Shown here in pieces: positions 1 through 5,551 of a DNA stretch of 7,905 nt. Position 1 is the first letter of the stretch; each line of letters opens with the position of its first letter. The DNA is from an uncultured bacterium (GTDB lineage: Bacteria > Patescibacteriota > Patescibacteriia > Patescibacteriales > UBA12465). The DNA lies in assembly GCA_937983635.1 (NCBI GenBank), contig CALJZR010000002.1:1-7905 (forward strand), in the 5' to 3' direction. Position numbers and translations under genes: made by a program. The notes beneath the pieces are model-generated. The model worked only from the letters and a program-made list of their open reading frames with translations, ran no database searches and had not been told where the DNA came from.

Positions 1-172
1 TTCCCCGTCTGAACCTCGTTTGGGCTTAAAATTAGCTGGAGATGATAATGTGGAAAAAACTGCAGCCGCTCCGAAGAAACGGGCGAATAAGGCTAAGGCT
101 GCTACCGTTGAAGTGCCGGAGGGAGAAGTAGCGACTTCCGCTGAGATCAAGGAAGAAGAAGTGCTTGCTTAA
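1..172 (+). CDS. C-terminal fragment of an unidentified protein with a charged low-complexity tail
   Basis: An open frame enters from the left edge (first full codon at position 2) and ends with TAA at 170-172, giving 56 residues. It begins SPSEPRLGLKLAGD and continues as an Ala/Lys-rich stretch (about residues 20-34) followed by a Glu-rich end (EEEVLA). No domain, catalytic motif or membrane segment is visible, so the function is not assignable. Basic-then-acidic disordered tails of this kind are common on ribosomal and other nucleic-acid-binding proteins, but that is only analogy. An intrinsic terminator 20 bases downstream closes the unit, so it is transcribed separately from ftsH. The frame is supported by its coding-like composition and the well-placed terminator. 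Confidence 0.7.
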   Translation, partial: SPSEPRLGLKLAGDDNVEKTAAAPKKRANKAKAATVEVPEGEVATSAEIKEEEVLA

Positions 173-191
173 TTGTTTGATCAGATATTAA

Positions 192-225
192 AAAAGCGCT
201 CTTCTTTTTAGGGGAGCGCTTTTAT
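192..225 (+). terminator. Intrinsic terminator after the first (partial) gene
   Basis: Arms AAAAGCGCTC (192-201) and GAGCGCTTTT (214-223) are perfectly complementary over 10 bp around a 12-nt loop. The 3' arm ends in a short T run. It separates the upstream gene from the ftsH promoter that begins at 229. Confidence 0.85.
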
Positions 226-228
226 TGA

Positions 229-257
229 TTGCCAAATTCAGGCCAGCATTATATAAT
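229..257 (+). promoter_or_regulatory. Sigma70-type promoter for ftsH
   Basis: A -35 box TTGCCA (229-234) and a perfect -10 box TATAAT (252-257) are separated by exactly 17 nt. Transcription would start near 264, leaving a leader of about 20 nt before the ATG at 283. The -35 box itself contains the TTG that would open a longer ftsH frame at 229, so that upstream start lies outside the predicted transcript. Confidence 0.75.
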
Positions 258-282
258 GGGAATGCTATTTTTAGGAAAAAAT

Positions 283-2118
283 ATGAAAAACCTAGTTAAA
301 AATTTTTTAATTTTCTTTTTGGTCTTTTTAGCGATTGCGGCGCTTTTTAGCACTTTTTCGCAAGGAGAACGGCCGAGTCGAGTTGGCATTGAGGCTTTAA
401 TTCAAGAATTAAATCAAGATCAGGTTAAAGCTTTAACGGTCAGCGGCAATGAAGTGAAAATAGAGTTAAAAGACGGGCAAAAGCAGACTGTGCAAAAAGA
501 AGAAAGCGAAAGCCTGTCTACGCTTTTAAGTAATTTTCAGTTGAGTCCGGAAAAGTTAGCCGGCGTTGCTATTAGCGTGCAAGAACCTTCGGGCTGGTCT
601 TACTGGCTGGGGGCAGTTTTGCCCTTTGCTTTGCCTTTGTTGCTTATTGCCTTTTTGTTTATTTTCATGATGCGTAGTGCTCAAGGCATGAATTCTAAAG
701 CCATGAGTTTTGGCCAGTCTGGTGCTAAAGATTTTAATTTGAACAATAAGGATCAAGTTACTTTTAAAGATGTGGCCGGCGCTAAAGAAGCTAAAGAAGA
801 ATTACATGAAGTGGTGGATTTTTTACGTTATCCCAAAAAGTTTCAAGATTTAGGGGCTCGCATTCCGCGTGGTGTTTTATTATTAGGTAGTCCTGGTACA
901 GGCAAGACTCTATTAGCCCGGGCGGTGGCGGGTGAAGCTAAGGTTCCCTTTTTCCATATGTCCGGTTCGGAATTTGTGGAAATGTTTGTCGGTGTCGGCG
1001 CTTCCCGCGTTCGCTCTCTTTTTCAAAAAGCTAAGAAGCACGCCCCTTGTATTGTCTTTATTGATGAAATTGATGCCGTCGGCCGCCGTCGCGGTGCCGG
1101 TTTAGGCGGCTCTCACGACGAGCGCGAGCAAACCTTAAATCAAATTTTAGTGGAGATGGATGGCTTTGAACCGACTCAAAATGTGATTGTGATTGCCGCT
1201 ACTAACCGTCCTGATGTTCTAGACCCCGCCTTATTGCGTCCTGGACGTTTTGATCGCCAAGTGGTGATTGATCGTCCTGACCTTAAAGATCGGGAGGAAA
1301 TTTTGAAAGTGCATGTTAAGAAAAAACCTTTAGACAAAGAGGTTGACCTGAAAAGAATTGCCGAGCGCACGCCTGGATTCTCTGGAGCTGATTTAGCCAA
1401 TCTTTTAAATGAAGCAGCTATTTTGACTGCCCGGGTGGACAAGAAGATTATCGGCATGGAAGAACTTTTTTCGGCAATTGAAAAAGTAATGATTGGTCCG
1501 GAGCGCAAGAGTCGGGTTATTAATGATAAGGAAAAGAAAATTACCGCTTATCATGAAGCTGGTCACGCCCTGGTCGCTCATTTTCTTGCCAACAGCGATC
1601 CGGTGCAAAAGGTCTCGATTATCGCCCGCGGTCAAGCCGGCGGCTATACCTTAAAAGTACCGACAGAAGATCGTTATTTCCAGTCAAAAACTGATTTTGT
1701 GGATGAAATTGCTGTACTTTTAGCCGGCCATTTAATTGAAAAAGAGGTGTTTGGTGAAGTGACCACGGGAGCTACTTCCGATTTACGCCGGGCCACCGCT
1801 GTTGCTCGGAGCTTAATCACTGACTATGGCATGAGTGAAGTCTTGGGTCCGCGGACTTTCGGTCAAAAGGAGGAATTAATTTTCTTAGGCCGAGAAATTC
1901 ATGAACAGCGTGATTATAGCGAAAAAATAGCCGAACAGATTGATTTGGAAATTTCCGCTTTTATCAGCCAAGCAACCGCTAAGGCTCAGACTATTCTTAA
2001 AGAAAAGCGTGAATCCTTAGAAAAGGTTGTTCAAGCTTTGTTAGAAAAGGAAACTTTAGAGAAAGAAGAATTTGAAGCTTTAGTCGGCCCTGCCCCGCTT
2101 AACCCTAATCAGTCTTAA
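283..2118 (+). CDS. ftsH: ATP-dependent zinc metalloprotease FtsH
   Basis: Membrane-anchored AAA+ protease that forms hexamers and degrades misfolded membrane proteins and regulatory proteins on the cytoplasmic side. The 611-residue product has the full family layout. TM1 is at about residues 3-24, an extracytoplasmic domain at about 25-105, and TM2 at about 106-130. The AAA module has Walker A GSPGTGKT (202-209; Ser replaces the usual second Pro), pore motif FVGVG (from F235), Walker B IVFIDE (257-262) and the second region of homology TNRPDVLDPALLRPGRFDR (307-325) with arginine fingers R322 and R325. The zinc site is HEAGH (424-428), with D500 in TSDLRR as the likely third ligand. A helical tail ends the protein. 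ATG 283 is chosen because AGGA (273-276) sits 6 nt upstream and the promoter lies just ahead; an in-frame TTG at 229 would overlap the -35 box. Length is normal for the family. Confidence 0.97.
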   Translation: MKNLVKNFLIFFLVFLAIAALFSTFSQGERPSRVGIEALIQELNQDQVKALTVSGNEVKIELKDGQKQTVQKEESESLSTLLSNFQLSPEKLAGVAISVQEPSGWSYWLGAVLPFALPLLLIAFLFIFMMRSAQGMNSKAMSFGQSGAKDFNLNNKDQVTFKDVAGAKEAKEELHEVVDFLRYPKKFQDLGARIPRGVLLLGSPGTGKTLLARAVAGEAKVPFFHMSGSEFVEMFVGVGASRVRSLFQKAKKHAPCIVFIDEIDAVGRRRGAGLGGSHDEREQTLNQILVEMDGFEPTQNVIVIAATNRPDVLDPALLRPGRFDRQVVIDRPDLKDREEILKVHVKKKPLDKEVDLKRIAERTPGFSGADLANLLNEAAILTARVDKKIIGMEELFSAIEKVMIGPERKSRVINDKEKKITAYHEAGHALVAHFLANSDPVQKVSIIARGQAGGYTLKVPTEDRYFQSKTDFVDEIAVLLAGHLIEKEVFGEVTTGATSDLRRATAVARSLITDYGMSEVLGPRTFGQKEELIFLGREIHEQRDYSEKIAEQIDLEISAFISQATAKAQTILKEKRESLEKVVQALLEKETLEKEEFEALVGPAPLNPNQS

Positions 2119-2120
2119 GT

Positions 2121-2157
2121 TGCTATAATTTGACTAATATTATTTTTTGGCTATACT
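2121..2157 (+). promoter_or_regulatory. Promoter region for rpmF-nusB
   Basis: Two overlapping candidates follow the ftsH stop. One is TTGACT (2130-2135), 16 nt, then TATACT (2152-2157), predicting a start near 2164 and a leader of about 64 nt. The other is an extended -10, TGCTATAAT (2121-2129), without a recognisable -35. No intrinsic terminator is visible after ftsH, so some read-through from ftsH is possible. Confidence 0.55.
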
Positions 2158-2227
2158 AAAAGCAGATATAAATAAATTAGAGTAATTTTTATTAAATTCT
2201 CTATTTTCAAGTTTTTAAATTAAATAT

Positions 2228-2428
2228 ATGGCTAATCCTAAGAAAAGAAAATCCAGAAGTGCGGTCCGTACCAATCGGGCTCATTTAGCCTTGGATGTTA
2301 TTGCTTTAGACAAGTGTCCGCAGTGTGGTAAAGCAAAGAAGCCCCATACCGTTTGTTTATTTTGTGGGACTTATCGCGGCCGCCAGGTTTTAAAGGTGGC
2401 GGCAAAGCCGACTAAGGCTAAGAAATAA
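2228..2428 (+). CDS. rpmF: 50S ribosomal protein bL32 (zinc-ribbon form)
   Basis: Large-subunit ribosomal protein that binds 23S rRNA near the base of the peptidyl-transferase region. The 66-residue product has the family start MANPKKRKSRSAVRTNRAH and a C4 zinc ribbon, C30-P-Q-C33 and C43-L-F-C46, so this is the zinc-binding (C+) type. A Lys-rich tail ends the protein, and the length is normal. There is no Shine-Dalgarno sequence before the ATG; the leader is A/T-rich. nusB starts 5 nt after the stop, so the two are very probably co-transcribed. The pair joins a ribosomal protein to a factor for rRNA antitermination. Confidence 0.95.
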   Translation: MANPKKRKSRSAVRTNRAHLALDVIALDKCPQCGKAKKPHTVCLFCGTYRGRQVLKVAAKPTKAKK

Positions 2429-2433
2429 TTTTT

Positions 2434-2952
2434 ATGTCCAATCGCCATCTAGCACGCACAATCGCTTTGCAGACTTTGTTTGCTTGGGATTTTAACGGCA
2501 AGAATGGTCAGAATACTGAATCTCTGATGAGGGATAATTTTGTTAATTTTGCCCCTAACTTTGATGACGGAGGTTTTGTAGCTGAATTAGTTCGCGGAGT
2601 CATTGACCATCTCAGTGAAATTGACGCTTTGATTGTTCGTTACGCTACGGAATGGCCACTTGATCAGATTACAACGATTGATCGCAATATTTTGCGCTTA
2701 GGTATTTGCGAATTAGTTTATACGGCGATTCCACCCCGGGTAGCGATTAATGAGGCAATCGAAGTAGCTAAGAGTTTCGGCGGCGACGCTTCCGGGAAAT
2801 TTATCAACGGTGTTCTGGGAGCGATTTATAACGATTGGCCTGAAGAAGAAAAAAAGAAGCGGGATAATCATTGGGATAAAGTTCAAGATAAAGAAGGCTC
2901 CCCTTTAAGTTCTGAGGCTCCGGCTGAACCCACTCAGGAAGTCGTAGATTAA
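2434..2952 (+). CDS. nusB: Transcription antitermination factor NusB
   Basis: NusB pairs with ribosomal protein uS10 (NusE) and binds boxA in nascent RNA to make RNA polymerase resistant to termination in rrn operons. The all-helical core fills residues 1-142, with the family landmarks NRHLARTIALQTLFAWDF (3-20), IDRNILRLGICEL (82-94) and AINEAIEVAKSFGG (104-117). Residues 143-172 form an extra charged, disordered-looking C-terminal tail, so the protein is longer than the usual 130-150 residues. It starts 5 nt after rpmF with no visible Shine-Dalgarno, suggesting coupled or SD-independent initiation. A strong terminator follows 21 nt after the stop. boxA-like elements occur 2.1-2.2 kb downstream in the 23S leader, giving a possible target in the same window. 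Confidence 0.95.
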   Translation: MSNRHLARTIALQTLFAWDFNGKNGQNTESLMRDNFVNFAPNFDDGGFVAELVRGVIDHLSEIDALIVRYATEWPLDQITTIDRNILRLGICELVYTAIPPRVAINEAIEVAKSFGGDASGKFINGVLGAIYNDWPEEEKKKRDNHWDKVQDKEGSPLSSEAPAEPTQEVVD

Positions 2953-2973
2953 CCTTTGTTTACTTTACTTTGC

Positions 2974-3000
2974 GCCCGCGTTTTTCGCGGGCCTTTGTTT
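2974..3000 (+). terminator. Intrinsic terminator of rpmF-nusB
   Basis: GC-rich 7-bp stem GCCCGCG (2974-2980) and CGCGGGC (2986-2992) with a TTTTT loop, followed by a T-rich tail (2994-3000). It ends the rpmF-nusB unit and implies a separate promoter for rnc in 3001-3069. I could not find a convincing one there: only a loose TTGTGT (3006-3011) with TTAAAT (3032-3037) at a poor 20-nt spacing. Confidence 0.85.
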
Positions 3001-3069
3001 AATTGTTGTGTAACGGCATGGTGGCGTCTTTTTAAATAGTCGCCTCGATACCGCTTCGTAACTAAAAAT

Positions 3070-3762
3070 ATGCCAGAATTAAGCAATCTCCAAAAGACTC
3101 TGGGTCTTAAATTTAAGAATACTGATATTTTGCGGCAAGCGATGGTGCATCGTTCTTATATCAATGAGCACCCTGATTTTGCCTGTGGCCATAATGAGCG
3201 TTTAGAATTTTTAGGGGACGCTGTTTTAGAAATTGTTATTACCGAGCACCTTTATCTGAATTATCCGGACACTCCTGAGGGAGATTTAACCAATTGGCGC
3301 GCTTCTTTGGTAAATGCTAAAATGTTGTATATTATTGCGACAGAATTAGATTTAGAAGCTTATCTTTACCTTTCTCGCGGCGAAGCTAAAGACAAAAATA
3401 AAAAATCTCGACATTATATTTTAGCCAACGCCGTCGAAGCTTTGATTGGCGCCATCTATCTCGATCAGGGGCTAGATTCAGCGAAGGGTTTTATTCTTAA
3501 GTATATTGCCGTCAAACTTCCGGAGATATTGAAAACTCAAGCTTATTTAGATCCGAAGTCACGTTTTCAAGAGCAGGCTCAAGATAAGCGGGGCGTTACC
3601 CCACGCTATGAAATTATTGCCGAAGAAGGACCTGACCACGCCAAGATGTTTACCGTTGGTCTTTATATTGAAGATGAATTAATTAGTTCTGGTGAAGGTT
3701 CTTCAAAGCAGGAGGCACAAGTTGATGCCGCCGCTAAGGGTTTAAAAATTCTTAATTGGTAA
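3070..3762 (+). CDS. rnc: Ribonuclease III
   Basis: Double-strand-specific endonuclease that, in bacteria generally, cuts the stems flanking pre-16S and pre-23S rRNA and some mRNA leaders. The 230-residue product has an N-terminal RNase III domain (about 1-150) with the signature HNERLEFLGDAVL (41-53). A double-stranded-RNA-binding domain follows (about 160-229: FQEQAQDK..., EEGPDHAK, GEGSSKQEA). By alignment to the E. coli enzyme, metal-site residues E46 and D50 and the essential E123 are present. The fourth position (E. coli D114, in ADTxEA) is Asn120 here, in LANAVEALIGAIY. The start at ATG 3070 gives the normal length; no Shine-Dalgarno is visible. pilT follows after 4 nt. The terminator upstream separates it from nusB. 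Confidence 0.96.
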   Translation: MPELSNLQKTLGLKFKNTDILRQAMVHRSYINEHPDFACGHNERLEFLGDAVLEIVITEHLYLNYPDTPEGDLTNWRASLVNAKMLYIIATELDLEAYLYLSRGEAKDKNKKSRHYILANAVEALIGAIYLDQGLDSAKGFILKYIAVKLPEILKTQAYLDPKSRFQEQAQDKRGVTPRYEIIAEEGPDHAKMFTVGLYIEDELISSGEGSSKQEAQVDAAAKGLKILNW

Positions 3763-3766
3763 ATTT

Positions 3767-4825
3767 ATGGACATTCGACAAGTTTTAAGAGAAACCGCTA
3801 GTCGTCAATCTTCTGATGTGCACTTAGTTTTTGGCATGATGCCAATGATTCGCCATGATGGCCAACTATTACCTTTTCGAGAACTAGCAAGTGATAAAAC
3901 CCTTGCCCCTTTGTCTGATTTGGATTTAGAGCAGGCAGTTAAGGCTTTATTAGATGCTAGCCAGCGCAAGGAGCTGGAGCAACAAAAAGATTTAGACGCT
4001 GCGGTGACCGTTGATTCTTACCGTTTTCGTTTAAATTTTTCTTTTGACCGCGGCCATTTAAAAATGGTGGCCAGAGTTATTGATGAGCGCAAGCCCACTC
4101 TTGAAGAAATTGGGATGCCCGCTTCGGCTGCAGACTTATTAGATTTGCCCCAAGGATTAATTCTTATTACCGGTCCTACCGGCTGCGGCAAGTCTACTAC
4201 TTTAGCCGCGATGATTAATCATATTAATAGTCGCCGCAGTTGCCATATTATCACCTTAGAAGATCCGATAGAATATCTTTTTACTTCGGATAAGAGTTTG
4301 ATTTCCCAGCGCCAGTTGGGAGAGGATATGATTTCTTTCCCAGCCGGCCTTAAGCATGTCTTGCGCCAAGATCCTAACGTGATTATGATTGGTGAAATGC
4401 GTGACCTGGAAACGATTGCAACCGCTATTACTTTAGCCGAGACCGGACATTTAGTATTGGCAACTTTGCATACTTATAATGCCGCTCAGACTATTGATAG
4501 GATTATTGATATTTTTCCTTCTCACCAGCAAGGACAAATTCGTTCTCAACTTTCTACGATTTTAGCGGCTGTAATTTCTCAGCGGCTCTTACCGCGCGTG
4601 TCCGGCGGCCGCATTGCTGCCCGCGAGATTATGATTCGCAACAGCGCAATCGCTAATTTGATTAGGGAAAACAAGATCGCTCAGATTAAAACGGTTTTAG
4701 AAACAAATATTCAGGGCGGAATGACGACCATGGACCGCAATCTTAAGCAGCTCTATCAAGCTGGAGAAATTGACCGGGATACCGCCTTGAATTATATGGA
4801 AGAAGATGGGCTTTTGGACTCTTAG
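3767..4825 (+). CDS. pilT: Type IV pilus retraction ATPase (PilT family)
   Basis: Hexameric secretion-type ATPase on the cytoplasmic face that powers disassembly of type IV pili for twitching, adhesion and DNA uptake. The 352-residue product has a PilT-type N-terminal domain (SDVHLVFGMMPMIRHDGQL, from residue 16). Walker A is GPTGCGKST (136-144), the Asp box ITLEDPIEY (162-170), Walker B VIMIGEMRD (205-213, catalytic E210) and the His box GHLVLATLHT (227-236). The C-terminal AIANLIRE (294-301) resembles the AIRNLIRE motif typical of PilT, which argues against the extension ATPase PilB; length also fits PilT. It starts 4 nt after rnc with no Shine-Dalgarno, so the two are likely an operon. No other pilus genes are in the window. 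PilU or another PilT paralogue remains possible. Cys140 in Walker A (usually Ser) is a minor oddity. Confidence 0.93.
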   Translation: MDIRQVLRETASRQSSDVHLVFGMMPMIRHDGQLLPFRELASDKTLAPLSDLDLEQAVKALLDASQRKELEQQKDLDAAVTVDSYRFRLNFSFDRGHLKMVARVIDERKPTLEEIGMPASAADLLDLPQGLILITGPTGCGKSTTLAAMINHINSRRSCHIITLEDPIEYLFTSDKSLISQRQLGEDMISFPAGLKHVLRQDPNVIMIGEMRDLETIATAITLAETGHLVLATLHTYNAAQTIDRIIDIFPSHQQGQIRSQLSTILAAVISQRLLPRVSGGRIAAREIMIRNSAIANLIRENKIAQIKTVLETNIQGGMTTMDRNLKQLYQAGEIDRDTALNYMEEDGLLDS

Positions 4826-4896
4826 AGTCAAATATTGGGCAACTTGGAAAAGCCCTATTATTAACCCTTGTTTTTGTTTGAAAAAATCTTTAAAAT

Positions 4897-4916
4897 AAGC
4901 CTTTTTTTAAGGGCTT
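4897..4916. other. Small hairpin between pilT and the 23S promoter
   Basis: AAGCCTTT (4897-4904) and AAGGGCTT (4909-4916) form an 8-bp stem with one U-G pair and a TTTT loop, overlapping the first bases of the TTGACA box. It may help end pilT transcription, but no clean T run follows directly, so it is not called a terminator. Confidence 0.3.
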
Positions 4917-4942
4917 GACAATATTTTTAAAAGCTCTATAAT
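4915..4942 (+). promoter_or_regulatory. Strong promoter for the 23S rRNA unit
   Basis: Both hexamers match the sigma70 consensus perfectly: TTGACA (4915-4920), 16 nt, TATAAT (4937-4942), with T/A-rich sequence between. Transcription should start near 4949, about 335 nt before the 23S 5' end. It is the best promoter in the window, as expected for rRNA. Everything it transcribes must first pass the terminator at 5039-5061 to reach 23S. Confidence 0.8.
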
Positions 4943-4967
4943 TAGTAACAGTTTTAAAAAATAGCCT

Positions 4968-5009
4968 ATGCGTATTTATTTTAGTGTTTATCAATCCCAG
5001 CGGTTATAG
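4968..5009 (+). CDS. Possible 13-residue leader peptide
   Basis: ATG at 4968 opens a 13-codon frame, MRIYFSVYQSQRL, ending TAG at 5007-5009, about 20 nt into the predicted transcript. No Shine-Dalgarno precedes it, but several certain genes here also lack one. Its final codons (5000-5006) overlap the segment that can pair with the terminator's 5' arm, which is the geometry of a translation-sensing attenuator. A chance ORF of this length is common, so the call rests on position only. Confidence 0.2.
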   Translation: MRIYFSVYQSQRL

Positions 5010-5044
5010 AATAATTTGCTCTTTTGCGATTATTTTGGAACCGC
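5000..5044 (+). promoter_or_regulatory. Antiterminator-like hairpin that excludes the 5039-5061 terminator
   Basis: GCGGTT (5000-5005) is complementary to AACCGC (5039-5044), the 5' arm of the terminator. The helix continues inward after one A-G mismatch: 5007-5009 with 5035-5037 (two wobbles), AATAAT (5010-5015) with ATTATT (5029-5034), a U-G pair, one bulged U, and two G-C pairs (5018-5019 with 5026-5027) around a six-base loop. The terminator and this hairpin cannot form together. A boxA-like TGCTCTTTT (5017-5025) occupies the tip. Confidence 0.55.
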
Positions 5045-5061
5045 GCCCGTCGCGGTTTTTT
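5039..5061 (+). terminator. Intrinsic terminator inside the 23S leader
   Basis: AACCGCG (5039-5045), loop CCCGT, CGCGGTT (5051-5057), then an uninterrupted T run to 5061: a 7-bp stem with U tract. It lies about 100 nt after the 23S promoter and 224 nt before 23S, so it would yield a short RNA of about 110 nt unless bypassed. It could be an attenuator for 23S or the end of an independent small RNA. Confidence 0.8.
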
Positions 5062-5083
5062 GAACCTCTAAAATAAATTTACT

Positions 5084-5140
5084 AATTAAATATTTACTCG
5101 CCCTTATCAGTTTACTGGTAATGGCAACGAATATTTAATT
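5084..5140 (+). repeat. Inverted repeat enclosing a boxB-like hairpin
   Basis: Perfect 11-bp arms AATTAAATATT (5084-5094) and AATATTTAATT (5130-5140) enclose GCC/GGC (5100-5102 with 5123-5125). Inside is a 7-bp stem, TTATCAG (5104-5110) with CTGGTAA (5115-5121), and a TTTA loop. The inner hairpin sits about 19 nt before the boxA at 5140, the place occupied by boxB in E. coli rrn leaders. The outer arms are A/T-only and could be fortuitous. Confidence 0.45.
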
Positions 5141-5151
5141 GCCCTTTAACA
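5140..5151 (+). promoter_or_regulatory. rrn boxA antitermination element
   Basis: TGCCCTTTAACA differs at one base from the E. coli rrn boxA, TGCTCTTTAACA. boxA RNA binds the NusB-uS10 dimer and recruits the antitermination complex. Its position, about 133 nt upstream of 23S, resembles the boxA in the E. coli 16S-23S spacer. The 3' half also forms a small palindrome (TTTAAC-A-GTTAAA, 5145-5157). Confidence 0.7.
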
Positions 5152-5166
5152 GTTAAATATTTTTTT

Positions 5167-5282
5167 GTCGCTTTTTTTAAAAAAGCGGACTGTCTATCGT
5201 CGGTTTATTTTGCAATTTCCGGGCGATAGACAAAAAAATCACGTTCGCGAAGGAACGTGTACACTTTTGAAAACAAAAGTGT
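5167..5282 (+). other. Four tandem hairpins directly upstream of 23S
   Basis: Hairpin 1 (5167-5190) has GTC/GAC-ended arms around a T7/A6 core. Hairpin 2 pairs TGTCTATCG (5191-5199) with CGATAGACA (5224-5232), extended by CGG/CCG inside. Hairpin 3 pairs CACGTTC (5240-5246) with GAACGTG (5253-5259). Hairpin 4 pairs ACACTTTTG (5261-5269) with CAAAAGTGT (5274-5282) around AAAA. Nearly every base from 5167 to 5282 is in a local stem or loop. They probably shape pre-23S folding or processing. Confidence 0.6.
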
Positions 5283-5551
5283 GGGAAAATCTCGTAAAGA
5301 GTGTATGGCGGATGCCTAGACATAAGAAACCGATGAAGGACGTAGCAGCCTGCGATAAGCTGCGGTGAGGTGGCAAGCAACCTTTGACCCGCAGATCTCC
5401 GAATGGGGAAACCCACTTCGTTGCAGACGAAGTAACCGTTGCCGTTTGGCGGCGGTGGAAGACCCGGCGAACTGAAACATCTTAGTAGCTGGAGGAAAAG
5501 AAAACAACAGTCATTCCCCGAGTAGTGGCGAGCGAAAGGGGAGGAGCCTAA

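Noticed and set aside
229..282. An 18-residue upstream extension of FtsH from TTG at 229.
   Set aside because: TTG 229 is part of the predicted -35 box, and the promoter's -10 lies inside the extension. ATG 283 has a spaced AGGA and starts just before the first membrane segment, as expected for FtsH.
2178..2203. Hairpin TAGAG/CTCTA with inner TAAT/ATTA in the rpmF leader, a possible autoregulatory structure.
   Set aside because: The stem is short, A/T-rich and has an internal bulge; such structures are expected by chance in this composition.
3023..3044. GGCG/CGCC hairpin in the rnc leader, considered as an RNase III autoregulation site.
   Set aside because: Only 4 bp plus a broken extension, far too short for a known RNase III target.
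5036..5045. TGGAACCGCG matches the core T-box riboswitch string UGGNACCGCG.
   Set aside because: The downstream partner typical of a T-box antiterminator (CGUCCCU-like, pairing with AGGG) is absent, the predicted leader is too short for a normal stem I, and ACCGCG is fully used as an ordinary terminator arm. The following gene is 23S rRNA, not an amino-acid gene.
5111..5139. Second promoter candidate for 23S: TTTACT (5111-5116), 17 nt, TTTAAT (5134-5139).
   Set aside because: Transcription would start near 5146, inside boxA (5140-5151), and so destroy it as an RNA element. Both hexamers are also much weaker than the promoter at 4915-4942.
5165..5368. A 67-codon + strand frame across the 23S leader and 5' end.
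   Set aside because: It overlaps the hairpin chain and conserved 23S sequence, and the translation shows no recognisable protein features.
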